Counted from the stretch's first letter, positions 1-5,867 are shown. The stretch: 6,414 nucleotides of DNA from an uncultured Prosthecobacter sp. (GCA_947523045.1 CANNUR010000174.1:1-6414), one strand, 5' to 3'. Made by a program: numbers and translations. Notes: generated by a model from the sequence alone, not told the origin.

Positions 1-602
1 ACGTCGATCAGCGGCACGCCTTTCCTTTTCGCCACGCCTCGCGCGGCCTCGGCGTATGCCTGCAACAGCACGTTGAAGCCCTCCGCCTCGTCGGGTCGAT
101 ACGGCGCCTTGCCATACCGTTGTTTCAGGGCGGGCGTCCAGCACAGGGCGTTGGGGGTCATGAGCAGAACGGACCGCTGCTGAGCCTGGAGCGACTCGAT
201 GAAGAACTCGAGGTTGGCGACATAGTGCTCAAGCGAGACCCGCGGCTGGCTGGCCGGCGGGGTCTTCCAGACATCGACGGCCGCATCGTTGATGCCGAAC
301 TGCAGGATCACCAGGTCGGGCTTGCGATCGAGCACGTCGCTGACAAAACGAGCCCTCGCGGCCTCCGTGGTGTTGCCGCCGACGCCGGCGTTGATGACGC
401 GGACGGGCAGGCCGTTGCGGGGCAACTCCTGCCGGAGGCAGTCGGCATAAACCGGCAGCGATCCGCGCGGTGCCGTGGTGGAATCGCCGAACGCCACCAG
501 CGTGAGGGCGGCTTTCCCAGGCGGCGATTCCGCAGCCGCGAGGGAACCGGCCCCGATGGCCAGAACGACGATGAGTCGCAGCAGAAGGGGCTTGGGTTTC
601 AT
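1..602 (-). CDS. Secreted SGNH/GDSL-family hydrolase, N-terminal 200 residues (runs off the window)
   Basis: Reading the minus strand from the ATG at 602 gives an unbroken frame to base 1, so the C-terminus lies outside. Residues 1-24 form a Sec-type signal peptide: Lys-rich start, hydrophobic core around residues 6-23, and AAA-E as the likely cleavage site. The mature part shows SGNH block I (FGDSTT, nucleophile Ser41), block II (NAGVGGNTT, oxyanion Gly about 76) and block III (FGIND, Asn105). The block V Asp-x-x-His pair would be beyond base 1 and is not seen. Family members are esterases, lipases, or carbohydrate deacetylases; the substrate cannot be told from this sequence. The protein should be periplasmic or exported. 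No Shine-Dalgarno sequence precedes the ATG; the signal peptide supports this start. Family assignment is firm, precise activity unknown. Confidence 0.9.
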   Translation of the reverse strand, partial: MKPKPLLLRLIVVLAIGAGSLAAAESPPGKAALTLVAFGDSTTAPRGSLPVYADCLRQELPRNGLPVRVINAGVGGNTTEAARARFVSDVLDRKPDLVILQFGINDAAVDVWKTPPASQPRVSLEHYVANLEFFIESLQAQQRSVLLMTPNALCWTPALKQRYGKAPYRPDEAEGFNVLLQAYAEAARGVAKRKGVPLID

Positions 603-628
603 GCTGTGCTTTGAGGAAGCGTGTTGGT

Positions 629-659
629 GTCTGGCACGGCTGAGGATGGGGGGCCAGAC
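629..659 (-). repeat. Perfect 7-bp inverted repeat in the leader of the SGNH hydrolase gene
   Basis: GTCTGGC at 629-635 is matched exactly by GCCAGAC at 653-659, with a 17-base spacer. It ends 27 bases before the hydrolase start codon at 602. It could be an mRNA hairpin or a protein-binding site. There is no T-run after it on the minus strand, so it does not look like an intrinsic terminator. The repeat is seen directly; any function is a guess. Confidence 0.4.
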
Positions 660-737
660 CGAAGCGGCGGCGCAGCCGCGGACAAGCCTAACCGCCTGAG
701 GCAGCGGTGCCACCGGCCGAGACGGCTTAAAAGCCCC

Positions 738-1436
738 TCATTTCGCGAGCTTGGGAAGGAAGGAGAGATCGACCCAGTAGTGCTGCGGAGGGTTCCGGTC
801 GATCAAGACGGTGATCTTCCGGCCTTGAAGGTGGCTCGAAGGATCCACCCAGAGGTTGTCGCTTTTGAAGACGTGCAGCTCCGAGGTCACCGGATTCAGC
901 CACTGCGTCAGCACCCGATAGGGATGCCTGCCGTTGAGGGTCACGGCGGCATTCTGTTCGACCCCCAGAAACTCGGTCTCGATGGGCAGACCGTGGGTCC
1001 GAAGGAATTCGTCCTGGCGCCTTTTCCGTGCTCCCGCAACGAGCATGCTGGAGCCGATGAGGAAGAACACCGCGCCCATGCCGCCCATGATGGCTGAGAC
1101 ACCCCAAAGGGAGAAGAAGCCGTTGATCTTGGCGTTCCGGGGCTCGGTCGGTCGGTACAAAACCTCCACTTTTTGCCCTGCCTTGTGCAGAGGCGGATCG
1201 CTGCCCGTCGATGAGGTGAACTCCACTGTCTGGCCGTTCGGGCCGATGAAGCGAACCACCGGCCGGTACGTGGTTGAGTCCTTGGACCGCGACGCCTTGA
1301 GTTCGATCACCGTGCCTTCCGCCTTGGCGGCATCGGCAAGGAAGGATCGGGTTTTCTGAGACACGATGCCAGCGCCCACGAGCAGGACGACGCCGACGGT
1401 GGTGAAGACAGAACTGGCGAATGAGATGGCCTGCAT
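738..1436 (-). CDS. DUF3592 domain membrane protein
   Basis: The product is 232 residues when started at the ATG at 1436. There are two hydrophobic membrane segments, about residues 4-24 and 107-135. Between them, residues 37-100 have the DUF3592 pattern: a GTVIEL strand, YRPVVRF, then GQKVEVLYRP followed by NAKI. A second soluble part, residues about 141-232, follows the second helix and ends in a related strand-rich stretch (ITVLIDRNPP, YWVDLSFLP). The in-frame ATG at 1541 would add 35 residues rich in Pro and Arg that do not look native and would push the first helix away from the N-terminus, so I prefer 1436. No Shine-Dalgarno sequence is seen. DUF3592 has no established biochemical role; no catalytic residues are apparent. 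It is separated from thyA by 493 bases, so it probably has its own promoter. Confidence 0.8.
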   Translation of the reverse strand: MQAISFASSVFTTVGVVLLVGAGIVSQKTRSFLADAAKAEGTVIELKASRSKDSTTYRPVVRFIGPNGQTVEFTSSTGSDPPLHKAGQKVEVLYRPTEPRNAKINGFFSLWGVSAIMGGMGAVFFLIGSSMLVAGARKRRQDEFLRTHGLPIETEFLGVEQNAAVTLNGRHPYRVLTQWLNPVTSELHVFKSDNLWVDPSSHLQGRKITVLIDRNPPQHYWVDLSFLPKLAK

Positions 1437-1489
1437 TTCCCGAATTAGCGTTTTGGAGTGCGTGGTGCGTGATGGCTTCGGTCCCTGTG

Positions 1490-1570
1490 TCAGAGCGGGT
1501 CCAACACACCGCGGCCTGGCAAGCGGGAGGATGACCTCCATGGCCCGAATTTGCCCCCGCCCGCTTGCAT
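1490..1570 (-). CDS. Possible 26-residue small ORF or leader peptide upstream of the DUF3592 gene
   Basis: On the minus strand an ATG at 1570 opens a frame of 26 codons ending in TGA at 1492-1490. It begins MQAGGGKFG and ends GVLDPL. Its one strong point is AAGGAGG at 1585-1579, an ideal Shine-Dalgarno sequence 8 bases before the ATG, unlike any annotated gene here. The peptide is out of frame with the DUF3592 gene, ends 53 bases before its start, and resembles nothing I know. It could be a leader peptide, a small protein, or a chance purine run. A decaying or alternative N-terminus of the next gene is unlikely because the frames do not join. Confidence 0.2.
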   Translation of the reverse strand: MQAGGGKFGPWRSSSRLPGRGVLDPL

Positions 1571-1578
1571 GAAAAGAG

Positions 1579-1585
1579 CCTCCTT
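1579..1585 (-). promoter_or_regulatory. Consensus Shine-Dalgarno sequence before the 26-codon ORF
   Basis: AAGGAGG on the minus strand, 8 bases before the ATG at 1570. It sits in the loop of an imperfect stem: GCATCAA pairs with TTCATGC apart from one C-C mismatch, so the start codon would lie in the stem. It is the only full-length anti-SD match I noticed ahead of a start codon in the window. Confidence 0.35.
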
Positions 1586-1718
1586 GATGCGGGAAATTCC
1601 GTCAAGAAAAAGCACGGAAGGATGCACGAACCTTTGGGAAAAAGCGACCCAGGCGGCAGCTTCCTGGTTCGAAAGCCTCTTGGCACGGTGGATGAGACGC
1701 TGAGAAGACTCACGCCAA

Positions 1719-1738
1719 GGCGCCGGCGCAGCGGCGCC
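1719..1738. repeat. GC-rich hairpin in the thyA-DUF3592 gap
   Basis: GGCGCCG (1719-1725) and CGGCGCC (1732-1738) form a perfect 7-bp stem with a 6-base loop. Neither strand has a T-run after it, so it is not a standard intrinsic terminator, although it lies downstream of thyA and could stabilise the 3' end of its mRNA. GCGGCGCCC occurs again at 1756-1764. Confidence 0.4.
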
Positions 1739-1783
1739 CTACCAGTTGATGCTGTGCGGCGCCCCCATCGACCTGCGGCTGCT

Positions 1784-1852
1784 CATCTGCGTCCATCGGC
1801 GACATCTGCGGTTTCCCTTCTGTCGCATCGGCGTCATCGGTGAAATCTGCGG
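1784..1852. repeat. Cluster of six degenerate 9-base repeats in two groups of three
   Basis: On the plus strand the units are CATCTGCGT (1784-1792), CATCGGCGA (1794-1802), CATCTGCGG (1803-1811), then a 14-base spacer, then CATCGGCGT (1826-1834), CATCGGTGA (1835-1843) and AATCTGCGG (1844-1852). The consensus is CATCKGCGN. Both groups end in ATCTGCGG, so the cluster also reads as two imperfect copies of a unit of about 28 bases. It lies about 78 bases past the thyA stop, in non-coding DNA. From memory, similar ATCTGCG-type intergenic strings recur in some environmental bacterial genomes, which would make it a dispersed repeat, but I could not check that. Confidence 0.6.
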
Positions 1853-1929
1853 ACCCTCTGGGCTTGGTTGGCTAACCCAACGAGATGGCAGAGCGGCGCG
1901 GAAGCACCGCACTCCAGGACGCTGCGCGC

Positions 1930-2727
1930 TTAGACGGCGATGGGGGCCTGGATGGCCGGGTGCGGGTCGTAGCCTTCGAGGGTGAAATCCTCGAAGCGGA
2001 AGGCGAACAGGTCCTTGACCTCGGGGTTGAGGCGCATGACCGGCAGCGGCCGCGGCTCCCGCGTGAGCTGCAGGCGGGCCTGGTCGAGGTGGTTCTTGTA
2101 GAGGTGCAGGTCGCCGAAGCTGTGAACGAACTCGCCGGGCTGGTAGCCGCAGACCTGGGCGACCATGAGGACGAGCAGGCTGTAGCTGGCGATGTTGAAG
2201 GGCACGCCGAGGAAGAGGTCGGCGCTGCGCTGGTAGAGCTGGCAGCTCAGGCGGCCGTCGGCGACGAAGAACTGGAACAGGCAGTGGCAGGGCGGCAGGG
2301 CCATCTGCTCGATGAAGGGCACGTTCCAGGCGCTGACGATGTGGCGGCGGCTGTAGGGGTTGTTTTTCAGGCCGTCGAGCAGGCGCGCGATCTGATCGAC
2401 CGGCTCCGCGCCGGGCGCGCCCTGCCAGCGCCGCCACTGGGCGCCGTAGACTGGGCCGAGCTCGCCGTTGTCGTCGGCCCACTCATCCCAGATGCTGACC
2501 TTGTGCTCCTTGAGGTAGCCGATGTTGGTGTCGCCCTTGAGGAACCAGAGCAGCTCATGAATGATGCTGCGCAGGTGCAGCTTCTTGGTGGTCACCAGCG
2601 GGAAGCCGAGGCTGAGGTCGTAGCGCGACTGCTCGCCGAAGACCGAGTACGCGCCGGTGCCGGTGCGATCCTCGCGATAGCTGCCGTGATCGAGGACCTT
2701 GCGCAGGAGGCGGTGGTATTCTTCCAT
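1930..2727 (-). CDS. thyA: Thymidylate synthase
   Basis: Converts dUMP to dTMP using methylene-tetrahydrofolate as carbon donor and reductant, in the cytoplasm. The 265-residue product is almost exactly the length of E. coli ThyA. Visible hallmarks: RTGTG phosphate loop with Arg21; Arg127-Arg128 in [12 protein letters not shown]; the nucleophile Cys147 in LPPCHC; QRSAD with Asp170; Asn178 in PFNIAS; His208 and Tyr210 in GDLHLYKNH; and the typical C-terminal tail ending APIAV. All key residues are present, so it should be active. The start at 2727 fits the family N-terminus ([12 protein letters not shown]); the frame stays open upstream only into ilvE. It begins 33 bases after the ilvE stop and may be cotranscribed. 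A GGAGG lies about 18 bases before the ATG, too far for a normal ribosome site. There is no adjacent folA downstream. Confidence 0.98.
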   Translation of the reverse strand: MEEYHRLLRKVLDHGSYREDRTGTGAYSVFGEQSRYDLSLGFPLVTTKKLHLRSIIHELLWFLKGDTNIGYLKEHKVSIWDEWADDNGELGPVYGAQWRRWQGAPGAEPVDQIARLLDGLKNNPYSRRHIVSAWNVPFIEQMALPPCHCLFQFFVADGRLSCQLYQRSADLFLGVPFNIASYSLLVLMVAQVCGYQPGEFVHSFGDLHLYKNHLDQARLQLTREPRPLPVMRLNPEVKDLFAFRFEDFTLEGYDPHPAIQAPIAV

Positions 2728-2759
2728 GGCGGGAACAGCGGGCGCCTCCGGGCGCGGAC

Positions 2760-3653
2760 TCAGGCGGCGTAGGGCACGGGCGTGCCGGTCGAGTTCGCCA
2801 ACTCCTTGAAGCGGGCGATGATCTCGGTGGTGATTTTGCCGGGCTTGCCGTCGCCGATGGGACGGCGGTCGTACTGGACGGCCGGGATGACCTCGGCGGC
2901 GGTGCCGGTGAGAAAGCACTCGTCGGCGGTGTAGACCTCGTGGCGGGTCATGGTGACCTCATGGACCTGCAGGCCCATGGCGCGCATGACCTCGATGACG
3001 GCCATGCGGGTGATGCCGTTGAGGGCGCCGCTGGCGATGGTCGGGGTGTAGACCTGGCCGTTCTTGAGGATGAAGATGTTGTCGCCCGTGCACTCGGCCA
3101 CGTAGCCCTGCTCGTTGAGCATGATGCCCTCCTCGCAGCCGGCCTGGATGCACTCGATCTTGGCCATGACGTTGTTGAGGTAGTTGAGGCTCTTCACCTG
3201 CGGGCTGAGCGCGGCGGTGGCGGGCCGGCGCGTGGCGCAGGTGATGAGGTTCAACCCCGTCTCATACTTCTCCTTCGGATAGAGCGTGATGCCGCTGGCG
3301 ATGATGATGACCGAGGCCTTCGGACACTGGTAGGGATTGAGGCCCAGGGAGCCGACGCCGCGGGTGATGACGAGGCGGATGTAGCCGTCGCGCAGGCCGT
3401 TGGCGGCGACGGTGTCGACGGTGGCCTTCTCCATCTCCTCGATCGAGATCGGCATGGTCAGGCAGATCGAGCGGGCGCTCTCATAGAGGCGCACCAGGTG
3501 CTCGGTCAGGCGGAAGACGCGGCCGTTGTAAATGCGGATGCCCTCGAAGCAGCCGTCGCCGTAAAGCAAACCGTGGTCGAAGACGGAGATCTTGGCCTCG
3601 CTTTCAGGAACGATTTGGCCGTCGAGATAAATGAGAAGAGGGGAACCAGCCAT
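2760..3653 (-). CDS. ilvE: Branched-chain amino acid aminotransferase (class IV PLP enzyme)
   Basis: Catalyses the last step of valine, leucine and isoleucine synthesis (amino transfer from glutamate to the branched 2-oxo acid) and the reverse reaction. The 297-residue length is normal for the family. Motifs seen: [16 protein letters not shown] near residues 25-40; RGVGSLGL at 98-105; the PLP lysine Lys154 in [10 protein letters not shown] with Tyr158; Glu187 in [10 protein letters not shown], which contacts the PLP pyridine nitrogen; LNGITR at 211-216; and LTGTAAEV at 248-255. The GTAAEV motif and the overall match favour a branched-chain enzyme over D-amino acid transaminase or aminodeoxychorismate lyase, which share the fold. 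It starts 81 bases after gspG and ends just before thyA. The upstream sequence has no Shine-Dalgarno; an ATG slightly further up (near 3672) is in another frame. Confidence 0.95.
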   Translation of the reverse strand: MAGSPLLIYLDGQIVPESEAKISVFDHGLLYGDGCFEGIRIYNGRVFRLTEHLVRLYESARSICLTMPISIEEMEKATVDTVAANGLRDGYIRLVITRGVGSLGLNPYQCPKASVIIIASGITLYPKEKYETGLNLITCATRRPATAALSPQVKSLNYLNNVMAKIECIQAGCEEGIMLNEQGYVAECTGDNIFILKNGQVYTPTIASGALNGITRMAVIEVMRAMGLQVHEVTMTRHEVYTADECFLTGTAAEVIPAVQYDRRPIGDGKPGKITTEIIARFKELANSTGTPVPYAA

Positions 3654-3681
3654 GATGGGGGAACGCGCAGCATGCCAGCCG

Positions 3682-3702
3682 CCGGCTTGTTTGCAAGCGC
3701 GG
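3682..3702. repeat. Hairpin in the gspG-ilvE gap
   Basis: GCTTG (3685-3689) pairs with CAAGC (3694-3698) around a 4-base loop, and CCG (3682-3684) with CGG (3700-3702) across a one-base bulge. It lies in the 81-base spacer between gspG and ilvE. No T-run follows on the minus strand, so it is more likely an mRNA processing or stability element than a terminator, or it may be chance in GC-rich DNA. Confidence 0.3.
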
Positions 3703-3734
3703 GAATGGCGTCCAACGAGAAACCGGCGAGCGCC

Positions 3735-4400
3735 TCACCAGTTCTTGATCCACTTCTCCGACGCCTGCTTGAGCGGACCACCAGCGTTGGTCTCCAGGGA
3801 GGTTGCCATGGTGTTTTCCTCGTCCTCGCCGTAGGACCAGAGGTCGTAGTTGGCGTTGATCGTCTTTGGTGAGACCGCGGCTCCACCAGTGATGTTCAGT
3901 GGCGCAGCACGAATGTAGCGCAGAGGATTGCCAAAGCCGTCGATCATGAAGTAGCGATTGTCCTGAATCCGCCAGACCTCCTTGGGCATGTCGGTCAGCA
4001 TGATGTTTTTCGCCTCGTTCGGGTCGATGTTGCCATCCGACTGAGGGGGGCCGGCATTGGCGGATGTTGGGGCTTCGAACTTGATGGCATCCGTACCGTC
4101 GCCACTGAGTGCCTGGTAGAGCATGGCGGCGCCGCCAACCACATAGGTTTTGTCGCGGATGCTGATGGTATCGTCGGGCGTCTGCGGTTCGGGATACTCA
4201 CCGAATTCGGTGTTGTAACGTTCGAGCGCGCTCTGCACGGCCTTGATCGTTGCGGCCGTCTTGCTGCGCGCAGCGGAGCGCTGGGCGTAGCTGAAGCCGC
4301 CGATGGTGAGGGCGAACAACAGGGCGATGATGGTGACGACGATGAGCAGCTCGATCAGCGTGAACGCTGCGCGGGCGGAGTTCAGCTTGGGGGTTTTCAT
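3735..4400 (-). CDS. gspG: Type II secretion major pseudopilin, GspG-like
   Basis: Likely the main subunit of the periplasmic pseudopilus that pushes substrates through the outer-membrane secretin. The 221-residue product has a short basic leader, a prepilin peptidase site with FTLIELL at 13-19 (mature Phe1 and Glu5, that is Glu17), and one hydrophobic helix at about 13-37 that also drives assembly. FGEYPEP follows at 66-72. Near the C-terminus are DGFGNPLRYI (154-163) and YDLWSYGED (185-193), the GspG pair that surrounds the calcium-binding loop. The residue before the cleavage site is Ala12, not the usual Gly. The protein is roughly 70 residues longer than classical GspG, mostly between residues 72 and 150. 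It lies 57 bases after gspF. A type IV pilin-like role is the alternative. Confidence 0.88.
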   Translation of the reverse strand: MKTPKLNSARAAFTLIELLIVVTIIALLFALTIGGFSYAQRSAARSKTAATIKAVQSALERYNTEFGEYPEPQTPDDTISIRDKTYVVGGAAMLYQALSGDGTDAIKFEAPTSANAGPPQSDGNIDPNEAKNIMLTDMPKEVWRIQDNRYFMIDGFGNPLRYIRAAPLNITGGAAVSPKTINANYDLWSYGEDEENTMATSLETNAGGPLKQASEKWIKNW

Positions 4401-4409
4401 GATGGCTGT

Positions 4410-4436
4410 GGGATGGGGGTGGGGGGAGGCGTGGGG
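4410..4436 (+). promoter_or_regulatory. G-run tract (possible G-quadruplex) just before the gspG start
   Basis: The plus strand, which is the template strand for gspG, has four G-runs: 4410-4412, 4415-4419, 4421-4426 and 4433-4436, with loops of 2, 1 and 6 bases. This fits the usual G3+ N1-7 quadruplex rule. The mRNA therefore has a long C-rich, G-poor stretch ending about 9 bases before the gspG ATG. It could affect transcription, offer a Rho-loading-like segment, or keep the start site unstructured. The pattern is visible; the effect is inferred. Confidence 0.35.
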
Positions 4437-4454
4437 CGCGCGCGACGGCGCGCC
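4435..4454. repeat. Strong hairpin three bases after the gspF stop codon
   Basis: GGCGCGC (4435-4441) and GCGCGCC (4448-4454) form a perfect all-GC 7-bp stem with a 6-base loop. It begins 3 bases after the gspF TGA and precedes the C-rich tract in the mRNA. No T-run follows, so termination is unlikely. It could protect or mark the boundary between the gspF and gspG parts of the transcript. Confidence 0.45.
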
Positions 4455-4457
4455 GCA

Positions 4458-5753
4458 TCAGCCGCCGGCGCCGCTCAGGCCCTTGATGACCTCGATCAGG
4501 GGCAGGAACAGCGCCATGACGATGACACCGACCACGAGGGCGAGGATGACGATCATGAGGGGTTCCAGCATGGAGGTGAGGGCGGAGACGGAGTTGTCGA
4601 CCTCGTCCTCGTAGACATCGGCGATTTTGAGCAGCATTTCGGGAAGCTGACCGGTTTCCTCACCGACATCGACCATGGAGATGACCATGGGCGGGAAGAC
4701 GTTGCTGGCCTCAAGCGGACCAACCATCGATTCGCCCTCCTTGACCGCGTCATGCACCTTGGTGATGGCGTCGGAGACGATGGTGTTGCCGGCAGTTTCG
4801 CGGGTGATGTTGAGCGCCTGCAGGATCGGCACGCCGGAGGTGACGAGGGTGCCGAGGGTGCGGGTGAAGCGCGAGATGGCGGTCTTGCGCTGGACATCGC
4901 CGAACAGCGGCAGCTTGAGCTTGAGCTTGTCGATCGTGCGGCGGCCGTTGGCGGTGGCGGAGAACATTTTCCAGCCGATGAAGATGAGCACGCCGCCACC
5001 GGCGAGGTAGAGGACGTTGTCGCCCATCCAGCGGCTGAAGCCGATGACCATCTTGGTCAGGCCGGGCAGCTTGTTGGCGTCGCCGAGCATGTCCTGGAAG
5101 ATCTTCTCGAAGCGCGGCACGATGACCAGCATGAGGAAGACCATGATGGCCATGGCGATGAACATGACGATGATGGGGTAAACCATCGCCGCGACGATCT
5201 TGTTCTTCAGCTTCTGGGCCTTTTCCTGGTATTCGGCCAGTCGGTTGAGGACGATCTCGAGCACACCGCCGAGTTCGCCGGCCTTGACCATGTTGATGTA
5301 CAGCTTGTTGAAGATCTTCGGGTACTGCGAGAGCGTTTCCGAGAAGGTGCTGCCGGTCTGCACGTTGTCGGCGATCGTCGTGATCGTGCTCTTCATGATC
5401 GGGTTCGGCTCCTGGCGGCCGAGCACGGTCAGGCCGCGCAGCAGCGGCAGGCCTGAATCGATCAGGGTGGCGAGCTGGCGGGTGAAGATCATCAGGCTCT
5501 TGGCCTTGACCGTGGCATTGGCGCCGGCCTTGACGGCCTTGCCCTTGCCCTTGCCCTTGCCCTTGCCCTTGGCCGTGGTGGTCTTGGCGTGCTTTTTGAC
5601 GGCGGCGTCCCCCTTGCCCTCCTGGGCCACCTGGGTCGGGTAGAGCTGATTTTGGCGCAGGAGATTGACGGCCTCCGCCTCGTTGGCGGCGTCGAGTTCA
5701 CCGGCGACTTCTTGGCCGTTTTGGTCGAGGGCGATGTAGTGAAACTTCGGCAT
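4458..5753 (-). CDS. gspF: Type II secretion inner-membrane platform protein, GspF/PilC family
   Basis: Polytopic inner-membrane protein that couples the GspE ATPase to pseudopilus assembly. The 431-residue product has the N-terminal GspF domain (MPKFHYIALDQNGQEVAGEL), then a basic linker, then two T2SSF repeats at about 87-210 and 290-412. Each repeat has the family signature: FTRQLATLIDSGLPLLRGL with VKAGE (156-160), and FTRTLGTLVTSGVPILQAL with VDVGEETGQL (361-370). Membrane helices lie at about 189-212, 247-264 and 397-420. The linker holds a run of alternating Lys and Gly (about 62-72) from a hexanucleotide repeat. It starts 114 bases after gspE; no Shine-Dalgarno precedes the ATG at 5753, but the N-terminus fits the family exactly. 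PilC of a type IV pilus is the alternative name; the GspG-like neighbour favours GspF. Confidence 0.95.
   Translation of the reverse strand: MPKFHYIALDQNGQEVAGELDAANEAEAVNLLRQNQLYPTQVAQEGKGDAAVKKHAKTTTAKGKGKGKGKGKAVKAGANATVKAKSLMIFTRQLATLIDSGLPLLRGLTVLGRQEPNPIMKSTITTIADNVQTGSTFSETLSQYPKIFNKLYINMVKAGELGGVLEIVLNRLAEYQEKAQKLKNKIVAAMVYPIIVMFIAMAIMVFLMLVIVPRFEKIFQDMLGDANKLPGLTKMVIGFSRWMGDNVLYLAGGGVLIFIGWKMFSATANGRRTIDKLKLKLPLFGDVQRKTAISRFTRTLGTLVTSGVPILQALNITRETAGNTIVSDAITKVHDAVKEGESMVGPLEASNVFPPMVISMVDVGEETGQLPEMLLKIADVYEDEVDNSVSALTSMLEPLMIVILALVVGVIVMALFLPLIEVIKGLSGAGG
5541..5570. repeat. Five exact tandem copies of a 6-base unit inside gspF
   Basis: The plus strand has GCCCTT five times in a row (AAGGGC in the coding sense), flanked at 5535-5540 by the near copy GGCCTT. 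Each unit encodes Lys-Gly. Since the unit is six bases, gain or loss of copies changes linker length without breaking the frame. It sits between the N-terminal domain and the first T2SSF repeat of GspF. Confidence 0.9.
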
Positions 5754-5774
5754 AGGAAAGGGACTCGGCAGGGA

Positions 5775-5780
5775 ATTCTA
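5775..5780 (-). promoter_or_regulatory. Weak -10-like hexamer before gspF
   Basis: TAGAAT on the minus strand, in an AT-rich patch of the gspE-gspF gap, 21 bases before the gspF ATG. No good -35 lies at 17 bases; a TTGGAC at 5821-5816 is too far away. It might be an internal promoter, but the match is only one hexamer. Confidence 0.15.
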
Positions 5781-5828
5781 AACTAATTTCAGCTTACCGG
5801 GTGGGCGCGGAAAATGTCCAATCAAAAT

Positions 5829-5862
5829 GGTGTCGAAAACGTGAAAAAGCGTCGGTGACACC
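5829..5862. repeat. 6-bp inverted repeat in the gspE-gspF gap
   Basis: GGTGTC (5829-5834) and GACACC (5857-5862) are exact reverse complements separated by 22 bases, which include A/T-rich runs. It begins 5 bases after the gspE stop on the minus strand. It could be a weak transcript hairpin or a binding site; the long loop makes a terminator unlikely. Confidence 0.25.
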
Positions 5863-5867
5863 CGGCA

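Larger units (their letters stand above)
1437..1929. other. 493-base intergenic region without a convincing protein gene
   Basis: This lies between the end of thyA and the chosen start of the DUF3592 gene. Open frames crossing it on both strands give Arg/Pro-rich or repeat-derived translations with no family resemblance. It holds a 9-base repeat cluster (1784-1852), a GC-rich hairpin (1719-1738), a weak hairpin near the thyA end (GTTGG at 1867-1871 with CCAAC at 1877-1881) and a 26-codon open frame with a strong ribosome binding site (1490-1570). A TTGACG, a good -35 hexamer, reads on the minus strand at 1605-1600, but I find no matching -10 at normal spacing. A folA gene, often next to thyA, is absent here. 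Confidence 0.6.

Noticed and set aside
120..614. 164-codon plus-strand frame
   Set aside because: Opposite to the SGNH hydrolase, which shows a signal peptide and three catalytic blocks; the plus-strand translation has no recognisable features.
723..736. GGCTT-AA-AAGCC palindrome just after the DUF3592 stop, considered as a terminator
   Set aside because: Only a 2-base loop, or a 4-bp stem if the loop is opened, and no T-run after it on the minus strand.
1660..1690. GGTTCGAAAGCC resembling a tRNA T-arm
   Set aside because: The bases flanking the loop do not pair as a 5-bp T-stem, and no acceptor, D or anticodon arms can be built on either strand.
727..1713. 328-codon minus-strand frame overlapping the DUF3592 gene
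   Set aside because: A different frame of the same DNA, rich in Arg, Pro, Ser and Gly with no membrane or family pattern. The overlapping frame has clear helices and DUF3592 motifs.
1885..2772. 295-codon open frame on the plus strand
   Set aside because: Lies antisense to thyA, is rich in Ala, Val, Glu and Gly as expected from the complement of GC-rich codons, and resembles no family. thyA is unmistakable on the other strand.
2940..3872. 310-codon open frame on the plus strand
   Set aside because: Antisense to ilvE and part of gspG; low-complexity Ala/Asp/Gly/Val/His translation typical of a shadow frame.
4413..5456. 347-codon open frame on the plus strand
   Set aside because: Antisense to gspF, with a His/Asp/Glu/Gly-rich translation and no motifs; gspF is certain on the minus strand.
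5793..5821. TTGGAC plus TAAGCT as an internal promoter before gspF
   Set aside because: The spacing is 19 bases and the -10 matches only three consensus positions, so it is no better than expected by chance.
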